Positions 1-7,851 of a DNA stretch of 64,000 nucleotides are shown here, piece by piece. This DNA is from Eubacterium sp. MSJ-33. GTDB lineage: Bacteria > Bacillota > Clostridia > Lachnospirales > Lachnospiraceae. Numbering within the stretch: the first letter of the stretch is position 1; each line of letters opens with the position of its first letter. The position numbers and the translations under genes are program-made. Below the pieces are notes generated by a model, which did no database searches, was not told the DNA's origin, and saw nothing but the letters and a program-made list of their open reading frames with translations. Location of the stretch: contig NZ_CP076562.1 of assembly GCF_022174665.1 (NCBI RefSeq), positions 126,001-190,000 of the forward strand. Direction: 5' to 3'.

Positions 1-126
1 AAAATGCTTGCATCTGAAATAGATATAACGCAAGCTGCTTTTTATAATTGGCTTGCAGATTATTATGATTTTGGATGGAGCAGAGCGAGAAAATTATATA
101 ATCTAACGATTGATTTATTAGATTAA
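1..126 (+). CDS. C-terminal end of an unidentified protein (partial)
   Basis: The first frame is open from base 1 to a TAA at 124-126 and gives 41 residues ending in ...TIDLLD. The peptide is rich in aromatic and acidic residues (AAFYNWLADYYDFGW) and its start lies outside the window. It may be the end of a helical DNA-binding or phage-type protein, but no family is recognisable. It precedes an HNH endonuclease in the same direction, so it probably belongs to the same mobile element. Confidence 0.45.
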   Translation, partial: KMLASEIDITQAAFYNWLADYYDFGWSRARKLYNLTIDLLD

Positions 127-163
127 GATGCCGGATTTATTATAAAAAATCATAAATATTAGG

Positions 164-195
164 GCAAATTCATATAAATAAAAATTTGCATTTTT
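164..195 (+). terminator. Weak hairpin with T-run after the partial ORF
   Basis: GCAAATT (164-170) pairs with AATTTGC (183-189) across a 12-base loop, and a run of five T follows at 191-195. The stem is AT-rich and only 7 bp, so termination would be weak. It lies between the partial ORF and the HNH gene. Confidence 0.35.
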
Positions 196-222
196 CACAT
201 TCCTTTGAGAGGAGTGTGTGAA

Positions 223-801
223 ATGGAAAAAATAAATGATAGCTTTTGTTCTTACTATTATTTTGATCGAGAGAAAAATATGATCTATAACAGCAGGACA
301 AACAAATATCTTAAATTTGATAATAATACACGAAGCATCAAATTAAAAACAATAGATAACAAATATAAAAGAATCAATTTGAAACTGATTTATCAGTTAT
401 TATACAATGAGAACTATTGTATTGATAATGTGAAGAATTTAGAACATGAAGAATGGAGAGAAATTGAAGGAACGAAAAAGGCATATTATGTTAGTAATAA
501 AGGCAGAGTAAAAAGCATGTTGGGATATGAAGCAATAATATTAAAACCTTTGAATTTGAATGGTTATTTAAGAGTTGATTTAATGATAGAAGGGCATAAG
601 CAATCAAAGCTGATAAGTAGGTTGGTTGCTTATGCTTTTTTAGATAGACCAACACCAATGCAGACAAATTTACATCACAAGGATAGAAACAAGAAAAATA
701 ATTCGGTGGAAAATTTGTTGTGGTGTACACCACAGGAACATAAAAAAATACATATGCAGTTAGAACAAGAGAACATGAGAAGGGAGAATAACGAAGAATG
801 A
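223..801 (+). CDS. NUMOD4/HNH homing-type endonuclease
   Basis: The 192-aa product has a NUMOD4-like motif in its middle (EEWREIEG...YYVSNKGRVKSM) followed by an HNH_3-type nuclease region (LVAYAFLDRP, then NLHHKDRNKKNN, then NLLWCTPQEHKKIHM). The HH and N residues fit a metal-dependent beta-beta-alpha-Me nuclease. Such proteins occur as phage or free-standing homing endonucleases that nick or cut DNA. The N-terminal ~75 residues are lysine/tyrosine rich and not recognised. The ATG at 223 is preferred over an upstream TTG at 205 because GAGAGGAG lies just upstream of it. The gene overlaps the next ORF by ATGA and lies in the presumed mobile-element end. Confidence 0.75.
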   Translation: MEKINDSFCSYYYFDREKNMIYNSRTNKYLKFDNNTRSIKLKTIDNKYKRINLKLIYQLLYNENYCIDNVKNLEHEEWREIEGTKKAYYVSNKGRVKSMLGYEAIILKPLNLNGYLRVDLMIEGHKQSKLISRLVAYAFLDRPTPMQTNLHHKDRNKKNNSVENLLWCTPQEHKKIHMQLEQENMRRENNEE

Positions 802-1220
802 ATGTAAGCAGACATGTAAATAACCTGAGAAGAGCGGCGGGTGTAGCGGTTAGTGGTACAAATGGAAGGTATGAGGTTATCACAAACACGGATGAATTAA
901 CAAAGGCATTTTTGCAAAGTAAATCTGATCTTGCTTATTCTTTGAAGAAAGAACGGACGCGAGATCGTTACGTGGCAAATAGAGCAGGTTTAGAAAAAGC
1001 AATAGCAGATGTAGTAAATCGAGAATTACAAGGTGCGGCATCGGATTTGTCACAGTATACGGCAGCAGAACTTGTAGACAATATCAATGAGGCTTTCGGA
1101 GCGACAAGCGGAAACCGCAATAAAACAAATTCGTTTGAGACAGCCATAGGCAGAACATTTGGAAAAGCAATAATTGAATTACCATTAAATCTGTTAGATG
1201 ATATTCTCAATGATGAATGA
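798..1220 (+). CDS. Hypothetical protein of the mobile element
   Basis: This 140-aa soluble protein starts within the stop codon of the HNH gene (ATGA overlap), so the two are translationally coupled. It has no signal peptide or membrane segment. The sequence is helical, with an acidic C-terminus (LLDDILNDE) and a basic N-terminus (MNVSRHVNNLRRAAG). The family is not recognised. Position and orientation suggest a phage or ICE accessory protein, perhaps a tail-adaptor-like or partner protein of the nuclease, but that is a guess. Confidence 0.6.
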   Translation: MNVSRHVNNLRRAAGVAVSGTNGRYEVITNTDELTKAFLQSKSDLAYSLKKERTRDRYVANRAGLEKAIADVVNRELQGAASDLSQYTAAELVDNINEAFGATSGNRNKTNSFETAIGRTFGKAIIELPLNLLDDILNDE

Positions 1221-1277
1221 TAAACGTTTGAGATTTGCTATTGTGAGTGCTAGAATGGCTTTGTATGGAGGTGTGTT

Positions 1278-2384
1278 ATGAAAGAAACAAGTGGGAGAAG
1301 ATCAAACCAAAAGATGAAGCCATATCTGGTGTATCAATATTTGCTTAAAGAATCTGATGAGAACAATGTTGTAACAGCACAGGAAATAGTTGCTTATTTG
1401 CAGGAAAAGGGCATTGATGCTGAAAGACGGTCTATTTATCGAGATATAGATGAGATTAACAAGGCTTTATATATGATTGAATATGAGGCAGATTTGGACG
1501 AGGCAGAAGAGGCGTTTGAAACAGATGAGTATGACACAGAAAAAGCAATTATATATGATAAACATAAAAAGGGATTTTATGTACGGCAAAGACATTATGA
1601 GGTATCGGATATACGTTTGATTTCAGAGTGCATATATTCATCAAAATACATATCCCAAGAAGAATCAAAAAGGTTAGTGGATATTATGCGGGAGTTTGTG
1701 AGTGAGAAGCAGGCAGAGACAATCCGAACCGATGCACTTGTTACATCAAGAGTAAAAACATTAAATAAGTCTACGCTTGGTAATGTATCAACGATTTATG
1801 ATGCTATGAGTAAAAAAATTGAAGGGGAAAAGCACGTACCGGAAAAAATAAGTTTTCAATATCTGAAATATTCAATCAATGATTTGAATAAGCAGATTGA
1901 AAGAAAACATGGAGCGCGGTATTTAGTCAGTCCGTATAAGCTGATTATAAATGATGGAAACTATTATTTGCTTGCTTTTGATGATGATTCACAGGCAACC
2001 AGAACTTATCGTGTAGATCGAATGAAGAGCCTAAAACGAACCGGACAGCCGCGCGAAGGGGCAGCGCAGTTTGCGGAAATTGATCTAAACAGTTACACCC
2101 AAAGAGTGTTTTCTATGTTCCAAGGAGAAGATGAACGTGTGAGACTTCGATTTACCAACTATCTGTTAGATACGGCGGTGGAACGATTTGGAAGAAGCGA
2201 AAAGGTTGTGTACACAAAAGCAGATGATACACATTTTATGGTGTTTGCAGATGTAGAGATAAGCGATCAGTTTTTCGGATGGCTTTGTGGGTTTGGAAAT
2301 AAGGTTGAAATTGTAGCACCAGAACATGTTAGAAATCAGTTTGTTAAATTTATAGATAAGATTCGATCAAATTATGATGAATAG
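1278..2384 (+). CDS. HTH/WYL-domain transcriptional regulator
   Basis: The 368-aa product has an N-terminal DeoR/HTH_11-like winged helix (LVYQYLLKESDENNVVTAQE... then AERRSIYRDIDEINKAL, residues about 20-70). Its C-terminal half is a WYL ligand-sensing domain (YLVSPYKLIINDGNYYLLAF and TYRVDRMKSLK, about 215-260), followed by a WCX-like extension. WYL proteins bind nucleic-acid ligands or nucleotides and regulate defence systems, DNA-damage genes or mobile elements. A GGAGGTG ribosome site precedes the ATG. It is the last gene before the repeats and the yebC remnant, and may control excision or accessory genes of the element. Confidence 0.88.
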   Translation: MKETSGRRSNQKMKPYLVYQYLLKESDENNVVTAQEIVAYLQEKGIDAERRSIYRDIDEINKALYMIEYEADLDEAEEAFETDEYDTEKAIIYDKHKKGFYVRQRHYEVSDIRLISECIYSSKYISQEESKRLVDIMREFVSEKQAETIRTDALVTSRVKTLNKSTLGNVSTIYDAMSKKIEGEKHVPEKISFQYLKYSINDLNKQIERKHGARYLVSPYKLIINDGNYYLLAFDDDSQATRTYRVDRMKSLKRTGQPREGAAQFAEIDLNSYTQRVFSMFQGEDERVRLRFTNYLLDTAVERFGRSEKVVYTKADDTHFMVFADVEISDQFFGWLCGFGNKVEIVAPEHVRNQFVKFIDKIRSNYDE

Positions 2385-2410
2385 TTGTAGAAAAGTTGTT
2401 AAAAAGTTGT
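2383..2410 (+). repeat. Three AGTTGT direct repeats with 11-bp period
   Basis: AGTTGT occurs at 2383, 2394 and 2405, exactly one helical turn apart, with A/G-rich spacers. A fourth degenerate copy (AAGTTCT) follows near 2426. The cluster lies between the WYL stop codon and the yebC remnant. Phased short repeats near one end of an integrated element resemble arm-type sites of tyrosine integrases; that role is inferred from position. Confidence 0.5.
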
Positions 2411-2534
2411 AGGAAAGACGTTAGAAAGTTCTAATAAAATTGTATGTATTTCATCACTGAGAAGATTGTTTTGCACGTTCAGTTATGATATACTATCACT
2501 CAGATGTGTATTATATAAACTATTCAGTTATGGT

Positions 2535-2711
2535 GTACGTGAAGCCCTTGAGAAAGAGAATATCCCAATGGCAGAGGCAGAGGTTACAATGATTCCACAG
2601 AACTACGTAGAGCTTACATCGGAGGATGACATCAAGAAGATGAACCGCATCCTTGATATGCTTGAAATGGATGACGACGTCCAGGACGTGTACCACAACT
2701 GGGATGAGTAA
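2535..2711 (+). pseudogene. yebC: 3' remnant of yebC (YebC/PmpR family)
   Basis: From about 2535 the frame encodes VREALEKENIPMAEAEVT...VELTSEDDIKKMN...DDVQDVYHNWDE, an intact C-terminal end of the ~240-residue YebC/PmpR family. YebC is a translation factor or regulator that helps ribosomes through proline stretches. Upstream the frame loses all similarity, and no ribosome site or start fits a YebC N-terminus. The front three quarters of the gene are absent from this side, as expected where an integrative element entered near the 3' end of yebC. The intact front part would lie at the other end of the element, outside the window. Confidence 0.8.
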
Positions 2712-2738
2712 AAAAATGCGGCTTGCCAGCATTTTTTT
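2710..2738 (+). terminator. Terminator of yebC
   Basis: The sequence AAAAAATGC-GGCTTGCCA-GCATTTTTTT forms an A/T-flanked hairpin that starts at the yebC stop codon and ends in a run of seven T. It is the native terminator of the truncated gene. Confidence 0.75.
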
Positions 2739-2750
2739 ACGAAGACCTTT

Positions 2751-2772
2751 CTTACCAGCGTAAGCTGGTAAG
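2751..2772 (+). promoter_or_regulatory. Perfect 9-bp hairpin in leader of the membrane-protein gene
   Basis: CTTACCAGC (2751-2759) and GCTGGTAAG (2764-2772) are perfect inverse complements with a GTAA loop. There is no T-run, so it is not a terminator. It lies 25 bases upstream of the next start codon and could be an operator or an mRNA-stabilising hairpin. Confidence 0.45.
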
Positions 2773-2797
2773 AGGGATGAGTAGGTAAAGGAGTAAC

Positions 2798-3673
2798 ATG
2801 CCACTTTTATTTATATTCTTTATTTGGTATGGAATGTATGGCAGAAACAACCCGAAGATATACAGTAAATTGCACGACAAATTTGGTTTGATCGTCTTTT
2901 TGCTATTTATGATCAGTAGTCTGACGAGTTTTAGTTCTGGTTTTGGCGTATTGTTGATGGTTTCGTTAATCATAGCTGTTGTCGGTGCCCCGATTTGGCT
3001 TATTGCATGGCTGATTGCAAAATCAGCCAAGGGAAAAGCCAGACAGAAGCAGAATGACTATGATTATTATAAGCAGCATTACAATCAGGCGGCAACCGCG
3101 AATACCGGAACCACGGTAACAGGACTTACAAAGGCTGTACCAAAGCGAAGAAAGATTGTTCAAAAATTTAATCAGAAGTATGATTTGTATCTGACCAATG
3201 AGGAGATTGACCGGATCGTGGATGCATCGTATATGTCAAACTGCTGGGAACGTGAGATTTTTGACATGGATCAAAAGTACGATACCGTCTCACAGTGGTA
3301 TCGCGGAGATTCCGCATGGTTAAGGGCATATCTGCATGCATTTCCGGTGCAGAATGTCACTTCAGATTTTGAGAGTCAGAGAAGTATTTGCCTTGACACT
3401 TTTTATCAGGTGTTTGCAGAGATCGATCCTGGTAAGTACGAGAGCATCGAGAGTTGTGTCAAAGAGATCAATAATCGGTATATGACGAATTTTGATGATA
3501 TTACATTCTCAGTTGCACATCGTTTCTTAGCGGACAATGGTTATAAGTTTGAATTACCACATTATGATGTACATGGAGTCAAATCAGATATAGACAGATT
3601 AAAAGACAAATACGATCAGGAGACTGCCAGTAGTGGAAGTCAGACTGGATATGAAAAAATGCGCCGGCGTTAA
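2798..3673 (+). CDS. Two-helix membrane protein of unknown function
   Basis: This 291-aa protein has an N-terminal hydrophobic stretch (MPLLFIFFIWYGMYG), then two membrane helices at about residues 28-70 (GLIVFLLFMISSLTSF and VLLMVSLIIAVVGAPIWL). A basic segment and a ~220-residue soluble, acidic and aromatic cytoplasmic domain follow. The family is not recognised. The ribosome site is AAAGGAG, six bases before the ATG. The stop codon TAA (3671-3673) lies inside the loop of the original terminator hairpin and inside the 11-bp duplication made by the downstream IS, so the coding sequence is undamaged although its terminator is split. Confidence 0.75.
   Translation: MPLLFIFFIWYGMYGRNNPKIYSKLHDKFGLIVFLLFMISSLTSFSSGFGVLLMVSLIIAVVGAPIWLIAWLIAKSAKGKARQKQNDYDYYKQHYNQAATANTGTTVTGLTKAVPKRRKIVQKFNQKYDLYLTNEEIDRIVDASYMSNCWEREIFDMDQKYDTVSQWYRGDSAWLRAYLHAFPVQNVTSDFESQRSICLDTFYQVFAEIDPGKYESIESCVKEINNRYMTNFDDITFSVAHRFLADNGYKFELPHYDVHGVKSDIDRLKDKYDQETASSGSQTGYEKMRRR
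3655..3665 (+). terminator. Left arm of a terminator split by an IS
   Basis: AAAAATGCGCC (3655-3665) is the exact reverse complement of GGCGCATTTTT (5373-5383). Without the IS and one 11-bp copy, the two arms would enclose the loop GGCGTTAAGCT and make an 11-bp bidirectional terminator between this gene and the convergent clostripain gene. The arms are now about 1.7 kb apart. Confidence 0.8.
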
Positions 3674-3676
3674 GCT
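3666..3676 (+). repeat. Target-site duplication, left copy (11 bp)
   Basis: GGCGTTAAGCT is repeated in the same orientation at 5362-5372, directly outside both ends of the IS. Eleven bp is within the range known for IS4-family IS231-like elements. The duplication contains the stop codon of the preceding gene. Confidence 0.9.
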
Positions 3677-3699
3677 CAATGGCATTAAGTTAAGGAAAT

Positions 3700-3733
3700 C
3701 TCACATCACAGAAATGTGGTGTGGGATTTTTTT
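3700..3733 (+). terminator. Terminator at the left end inside the IS
   Basis: CTCACATCAC (3700-3709) pairs over 10 bp, including G-T pairs, with GTGGTGTGGG (3716-3725), and a T-run follows to 3733. It would stop transcription entering from the upstream membrane-protein gene, shielding the transposase from read-through and partly replacing the terminator that the IS disrupted. Confidence 0.7.
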
Positions 3734-3768
3734 GCAATAAACTATTGACAAATCAGTCATAAAATGCG

Positions 3769-3811
3769 GCCGCTTTAGCTACTGAGAATTTTGAGAGGTA
3801 GCTAAAGCGGC
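3769..3811 (+). promoter_or_regulatory. 14-bp perfect hairpin in transposase leader
   Basis: GCCGCTTTAGCTAC (3769-3782) and GTAGCTAAAGCGGC (3798-3811) are perfect complements with a 15-base loop. The hairpin lies 41 bases upstream of the transposase ATG and just after a TTGACA box (3745-3750). It may limit transposase expression from leader RNA; no T-run follows. Confidence 0.55.
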
Positions 3812-3852
3812 TCTTGTAATTAGAAAACATCTATTTACAAGGAGGAAATCGC

Positions 3853-5190
3853 ATGAATAGGAACCCACAGAAATTAAGGGACTTATTATTGAATCTCATT
3901 AATAAGCAGAAGCAGGATTTAACAGGACTTGTTTCTTACCCCGATGTGAATTTTACAAGAAATAGGAAAATTCCATATGAAAATATGATTTTGTCATTGC
4001 TAACGATGGAGGGGGCCACTTTAACGAACGAACTATTACGACAGTTTGGTTGCAGTACCACTACCGCAACATCGTCAGCATTTGTTCAGCAGAGAAAGAA
4101 AATCCTACCAGCTACACTGGAAAATCTTTTTCAAGAGTTCGCTTCCCAAACAGCCCGAAGCGATAATTATAGGGGATATAAACTTTTAGCTATTGATGGT
4201 TCAGATATTCAAATTGCAACTAATCCTAGGGACAAAGCGTCTTTTTTTCAAACAAAAGAAGGTGTAAAACCCTACAATCTCCTTCACCTGAATGCTTTAT
4301 ACAACCTTCTCTCTCACACATATGAAGATGCTATAGTTTATAAAGCTAAAGAAGCCGGAGAAAACAAAGCATTAATTGAAATGGTTGATAGATCTGATTT
4401 TACCACAAAGACCATTGTTACTGCGGACAGAGGGTATGAGTCGTATAACAACATGGCACATATACAAGAAAAAGGTTGGTTCTACCTTATACGAGTAAAG
4501 GATTTTGGCAAGTACAAAACAGGCATTTTGCACGGCTTAGACTTACCTGACACAGAGGAATTTGATGAGTATATAGATTTAAATTTAACTCGGAAACAGA
4601 CAAATGAAATGAAGAATTTATTGCAGCAGAAGAATACATATCGATGGATACCACATAGATGTACGTTCGATTATCTGCCGTCAAAAAGTAAAAAATCAGA
4701 TCCTGCAGTATTGTATCATCTACCATTTAGAATTGTACGTTTTCCAATATCAGATAATTCATATGAAGTTGTAGTAACCAATCTGGACGCAGTAGAATTT
4801 CCTTCAGGTGAACTAAAGAAACTATACGGCATGAGGTGGGGAATTGAAACATCTTTTAGAGATTTAAAATATACTATAGGATTACTTCATTTTCATTCGA
4901 AAAAGGTGGACTATATACTCCAAGAAATTTTCGCAGGGCTAATAATGTATAACTTTTCTGAATTGATTACCTCGCACGTAGTCATAGAAAAGGGTTCCAG
5001 AAAATATGAATATAAAATCAACTTTTCTGTTGCTGTACATATATGCCGTGATTTCCTGTTAAGTATAAATAACCCACCTGATGTTGAACTGCTCATTGCC
5101 AGATATGTACTACCCATTCGCCCCGGGCGCTCAAGACCACGAGAAATGAAAGTCAAACAAGCAATAAGCTTCATGTATAGAATAGCATAA
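3853..5190 (+). CDS. IS4-family DDE transposase
   Basis: The 445-aa transposase catalyses cut-and-paste movement of its IS. The catalytic triad is visible: D115 in AIDGSD, D192 in VTADRGYES, and E332 in the signature YGMRWGIETSFRDLK, which fits the IS4 Y-(2)-R-(3)-E-(6)-K motif. A strong AAGGAGG site lies eight bases before the ATG. The long insertion between the second D and the E is typical of IS4 members. The gene is full length without frameshift, so the product is expected to be functional. Confidence 0.93.
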   Translation: MNRNPQKLRDLLLNLINKQKQDLTGLVSYPDVNFTRNRKIPYENMILSLLTMEGATLTNELLRQFGCSTTTATSSAFVQQRKKILPATLENLFQEFASQTARSDNYRGYKLLAIDGSDIQIATNPRDKASFFQTKEGVKPYNLLHLNALYNLLSHTYEDAIVYKAKEAGENKALIEMVDRSDFTTKTIVTADRGYESYNNMAHIQEKGWFYLIRVKDFGKYKTGILHGLDLPDTEEFDEYIDLNLTRKQTNEMKNLLQQKNTYRWIPHRCTFDYLPSKSKKSDPAVLYHLPFRIVRFPISDNSYEVVVTNLDAVEFPSGELKKLYGMRWGIETSFRDLKYTIGLLHFHSKKVDYILQEIFAGLIMYNFSELITSHVVIEKGSRKYEYKINFSVAVHICRDFLLSINNPPDVELLIARYVLPIRPGRSRPREMKVKQAISFMYRIA

Positions 5191-5215
5191 AATATCGAAA
5201 AATGTATCAATTTTT

Positions 5216-5333
5216 GACAAGGGTATTGCTCTTGTCTATTTGTCGTACATTTTTTTGATTTATGTATGGAATTTAATCTGTGACAAGAAAATGAAAAGAG
5301 AAGTCAGTATCCAAAAAAGATACCAACTTCTCT
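5216..5333 (+). repeat. Two small hairpins in the IS right-end non-coding part
   Basis: GACAAG/CTTGTC (5216-5236) and AGAGAAGT/ACTTCTCT (5297-5333, with an inner GTATC/GATAC pair) form hairpins between the transposase stop and the right inverted repeat. The second could terminate transcription in either direction. Nothing else is seen in this part of the IS. Confidence 0.4.
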
Positions 5334-5361
5334 CATAATTAGCCTTAACTTAATGCCATTG

Positions 5362-5372
5362 GGCGTTAAGCT
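5362..5372 (+). repeat. Target-site duplication, right copy (11 bp)
   Basis: GGCGTTAAGCT is identical to 3666-3676. It is followed at once by GGCGCATTTTT (5373-5383), the right arm of the split terminator, which now lies just beyond the stop codon of the convergent clostripain gene. Confidence 0.9.
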
Positions 5373-5408
5373 GGCGCATTTTTGTATGCATTTATAACAT
5401 ATATGTGA

Positions 5409-7712
5409 TTATTGAATCTGTACGAGACTTGAACAATGTCGGTTTCCCTGCATATCTTCAAAGATGAACATACCATAGTATTCTTCACCGACAAGCAATG
5501 CATCCCGTACAGGTGTGAAGCCTTCGGAGATTGGGAAAGAACTGTAGTTGATCATAAGATCTGCCCAGTCTGCCTCGTTGAAGTTCGTCAGATCTTCGTT
5601 CGATGTAAAACGGTGGGAGAAATATCCGAATGCTACATTCTGATAATCATCAATGTTGATTTCATATCGCTCCGGGAAGATCTCATTTCCTTCGGTATTG
5701 ATATAATTGTCGATTGGATAAGCACCGAGAATCTGACCTTCCGGATGTTCGTCTGATACTTCTAATACAAAATACGCATACATGCTGTCGTCTCCTTCAA
5801 TATCGTCATTGTAGAGGATACTGGAGAGAAGATAGCGGGTATAGGTATCTGTTTTTTCCTGCACGGTGTACATCAGTTCATAATTCTCTTTTGTTGTGTC
5901 ATTCTGCATATAAGTGATCTGACCATCAAAATCTGCGGTCATTTTTCCGGTTCCGTCATCGGATACTGCGGAGCTTAATGCAACCAGATCATACATACCA
6001 TCCTGTTCATGATCTTTCTTGGCTATTACAAAATAAGCATTCTGCAATGCAGCAGACTGTTCACTGTTTAAGTCAACAGAGAAGGTAGAATCCTCATTCA
6101 TGACAGGCACAAGATCCTCTGGATTCCATGTAACCGTAAATGCGTCTGTATCTGTCAGCATACCTGCAAAACGAGATATGAAACTAGTATAATTATCAGC
6201 GAAATCGAAGGTCGTGTACATAGGAATCAGGGAAGATACATATTCCTTCGTATAATAAGGGTGGTAGATGGACACACCATTAATCCGTTTTTCATTTGCG
6301 CGTGAATATACAATGAGGCTGCCTAATGCATTAGAAAGTGCAGTCGATTCTGCCGGATGCAGTGACTGCATACGCATAGTATAATCCGTGAGATCTACAA
6401 CATCATAGGATCCTTCCGCATAGGAATAGCTGGCGGCAATTTCCTTTGCACTTGTCCGAATTGCAGAATACCGGGCATAGGTACTCTCATCAAAGTTATC
6501 GTTTACGACAGCGAATAAGTCGTTAAGCGCAGTTTCACATGCACCCACCTGACTTAAATCCAGAACAGACAGGCAGACAGGCGTGTACGAGAACGGGAAA
6601 CTGTTCATGTAATCGGTTGTTTCCTGAATATAAGAATCTACAATTGCCTGTCCGATTTGTGTACCATCCTGTATGGTGTCAATGTCATCCAGAAAGCTGT
6701 AATGCCATCCACAGCCTGGCTCCGGTTCCTGCGAGGCAACCATATAGTTTGCGTAGGAACTTAACGCGTGCGCTGTTTCAATGTTTGCCATCAGGCAGGC
6801 ATCAAAACCAATGAGATTCAGCTTATTTTCATCGTGGAAAGGAGAGTCCGTAAAAGCCTGCTGCAGCTCATCCAATGTCAGACTGTCACTGGTTGTCTCA
6901 TCGTAGCCGTATCCGAAGAATGCGCCGCCGCCGTGATTCCATAAGATTAGATCATATTGCTCTGCCGGATAGTTTGAATATCCATAATTTAAGAATTCGG
7001 TCAGATTTGCAGGATCTCCCATATTGGAAGCGTCCTTGGAAGTAAGCTCTTTCAGATTTCCGTTCTCAATCTTGAAAATAGTGTTGGCATTTTCCGGAAT
7101 GCTGCTGTTATGCCAGTCTCTGCATCCGCCGGTATAGAGTAGTACATTCATGGCGGATTCATCAAAACCGGAATCTAACATTTCGTCAATGTCTGTGGAA
7201 GCTGCCAGATGATCACTCTCAAGATCCGAGCCAACCATGTAGATCATAACAGTTTTGGAACCGGATGATACAGGTTGTTGTTCGGTTGTTACAGATTCAG
7301 TGGTAGGAAATGAAGTTTGTTGCTCCGTTGTTACAGCGGCGGTTGTCTGTGTCAGATCCTTGACCGGACGTTTGGTGGTGATGAGGGCAATTCCAACTGC
7401 GAGAACTACCACACATCCGCTGATACCGGCAATCAGAGGCCATCTTTTCTTTTTAACGGTCTTTGGTGGTGCTGCAGGCGGTACATTTCCCTGCATATTC
7501 TGATATGGATTTGGTTGTCCGCTGTATTGCGGAGGATTATATGGTGTTGGCTGTCCGTACCCATACGACATTGGCTGCCCACCATATCCCGATTCGTTGT
7601 TATATGGAATCTGCTGCCCGCTTGCCGGCTGGCTGCTCTGCGACGCCTGCCAGCCACATATCGGGCAGACACCATTCTCGTTTAATGCGTGTCCGCACTC
7701 ATTACAAAACAT
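5409..7712 (-). CDS. Clostripain-family (C11) protease with N-terminal zinc ribbon
   Basis: The 767-aa protein starts at MFCNECGH, with GGGAGG seven bases upstream; a longer frame exists but lacks a ribosome site. Domains in order: a zinc ribbon with two CxxC pairs (CNECG...CPICG, residues 3-20); a Gln/Pro/Tyr/Gly-rich linker (~25-85); a membrane helix (~91-113); a Thr/Ser-rich stalk; and a peptidase C11 domain with catalytic His260 (LWNHGGG) and Cys306 (GFDACLM). Clostripains cut after Arg/Lys. The last ~230 residues look like an extracellular beta-domain. Expected topology is ribbon inside the cell and protease outside. Target unknown. Confidence 0.87.
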   Translation of the reverse strand: MFCNECGHALNENGVCPICGWQASQSSQPASGQQIPYNNESGYGGQPMSYGYGQPTPYNPPQYSGQPNPYQNMQGNVPPAAPPKTVKKKRWPLIAGISGCVVVLAVGIALITTKRPVKDLTQTTAAVTTEQQTSFPTTESVTTEQQPVSSGSKTVMIYMVGSDLESDHLAASTDIDEMLDSGFDESAMNVLLYTGGCRDWHNSSIPENANTIFKIENGNLKELTSKDASNMGDPANLTEFLNYGYSNYPAEQYDLILWNHGGGAFFGYGYDETTSDSLTLDELQQAFTDSPFHDENKLNLIGFDACLMANIETAHALSSYANYMVASQEPEPGCGWHYSFLDDIDTIQDGTQIGQAIVDSYIQETTDYMNSFPFSYTPVCLSVLDLSQVGACETALNDLFAVVNDNFDESTYARYSAIRTSAKEIAASYSYAEGSYDVVDLTDYTMRMQSLHPAESTALSNALGSLIVYSRANEKRINGVSIYHPYYTKEYVSSLIPMYTTFDFADNYTSFISRFAGMLTDTDAFTVTWNPEDLVPVMNEDSTFSVDLNSEQSAALQNAYFVIAKKDHEQDGMYDLVALSSAVSDDGTGKMTADFDGQITYMQNDTTKENYELMYTVQEKTDTYTRYLLSSILYNDDIEGDDSMYAYFVLEVSDEHPEGQILGAYPIDNYINTEGNEIFPERYEINIDDYQNVAFGYFSHRFTSNEDLTNFNEADWADLMINYSSFPISEGFTPVRDALLVGEEYYGMFIFEDMQGNRHCSSLVQIQ

Positions 7713-7776
7713 ATTGAACCTCCCGAAAGTTAATAAATTAACTATATCATACAACCTGTGATTCGTGTGAAAAAAA

Positions 7777-7805
7777 TTTCCATTTTTACCACATTATGCT
7801 AAAAT
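7777..7805 (+). promoter_or_regulatory. Promoter of the moxR operon
   Basis: TTTCCA (7777-7782), a 17-bp spacer, then TGC-TAAAAT with the -10 at 7800-7805, which is an extended -10. It lies 46 bases upstream of the moxR start and divergent from the clostripain gene. Confidence 0.6.
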
Positions 7806-7851
7806 AAAATGAAATAAAACAAACTGTGCAGATGGTGCAATGGGAGGATAT

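Larger units (their letters stand above)
3677..5361 (+). mobile_element. IS4-family insertion sequence, 1685 bp, complete
   Basis: The ends are perfect 19-bp inverted repeats, CAATGGCATTAAGTTAAGG at 3677-3695 and its complement at 5343-5361. They resemble the ...ACTTAAG ends of IS231-like IS4 elements. An 11-bp direct repeat flanks the element. It carries one intact DDE transposase gene, an inward-facing terminator near the left end and a long leader hairpin. The open reading frame, matching inverted repeats and identical duplications suggest a recent, possibly still active, insertion. Confidence 0.93.

Noticed and set aside
2466..2711. 81-aa independent gene starting at TTG 2466
   Set aside because: Only the last ~58 residues match YebC; the front has no similarity and no ribosome site, so it is a gene remnant.
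3655..5383. Invertible DNA switch, because inverted arms flank the region
   Set aside because: The middle 11 bp are in direct orientation and directly abut 19-bp transposase-type ends; a split terminator plus IS target duplication explains everything.
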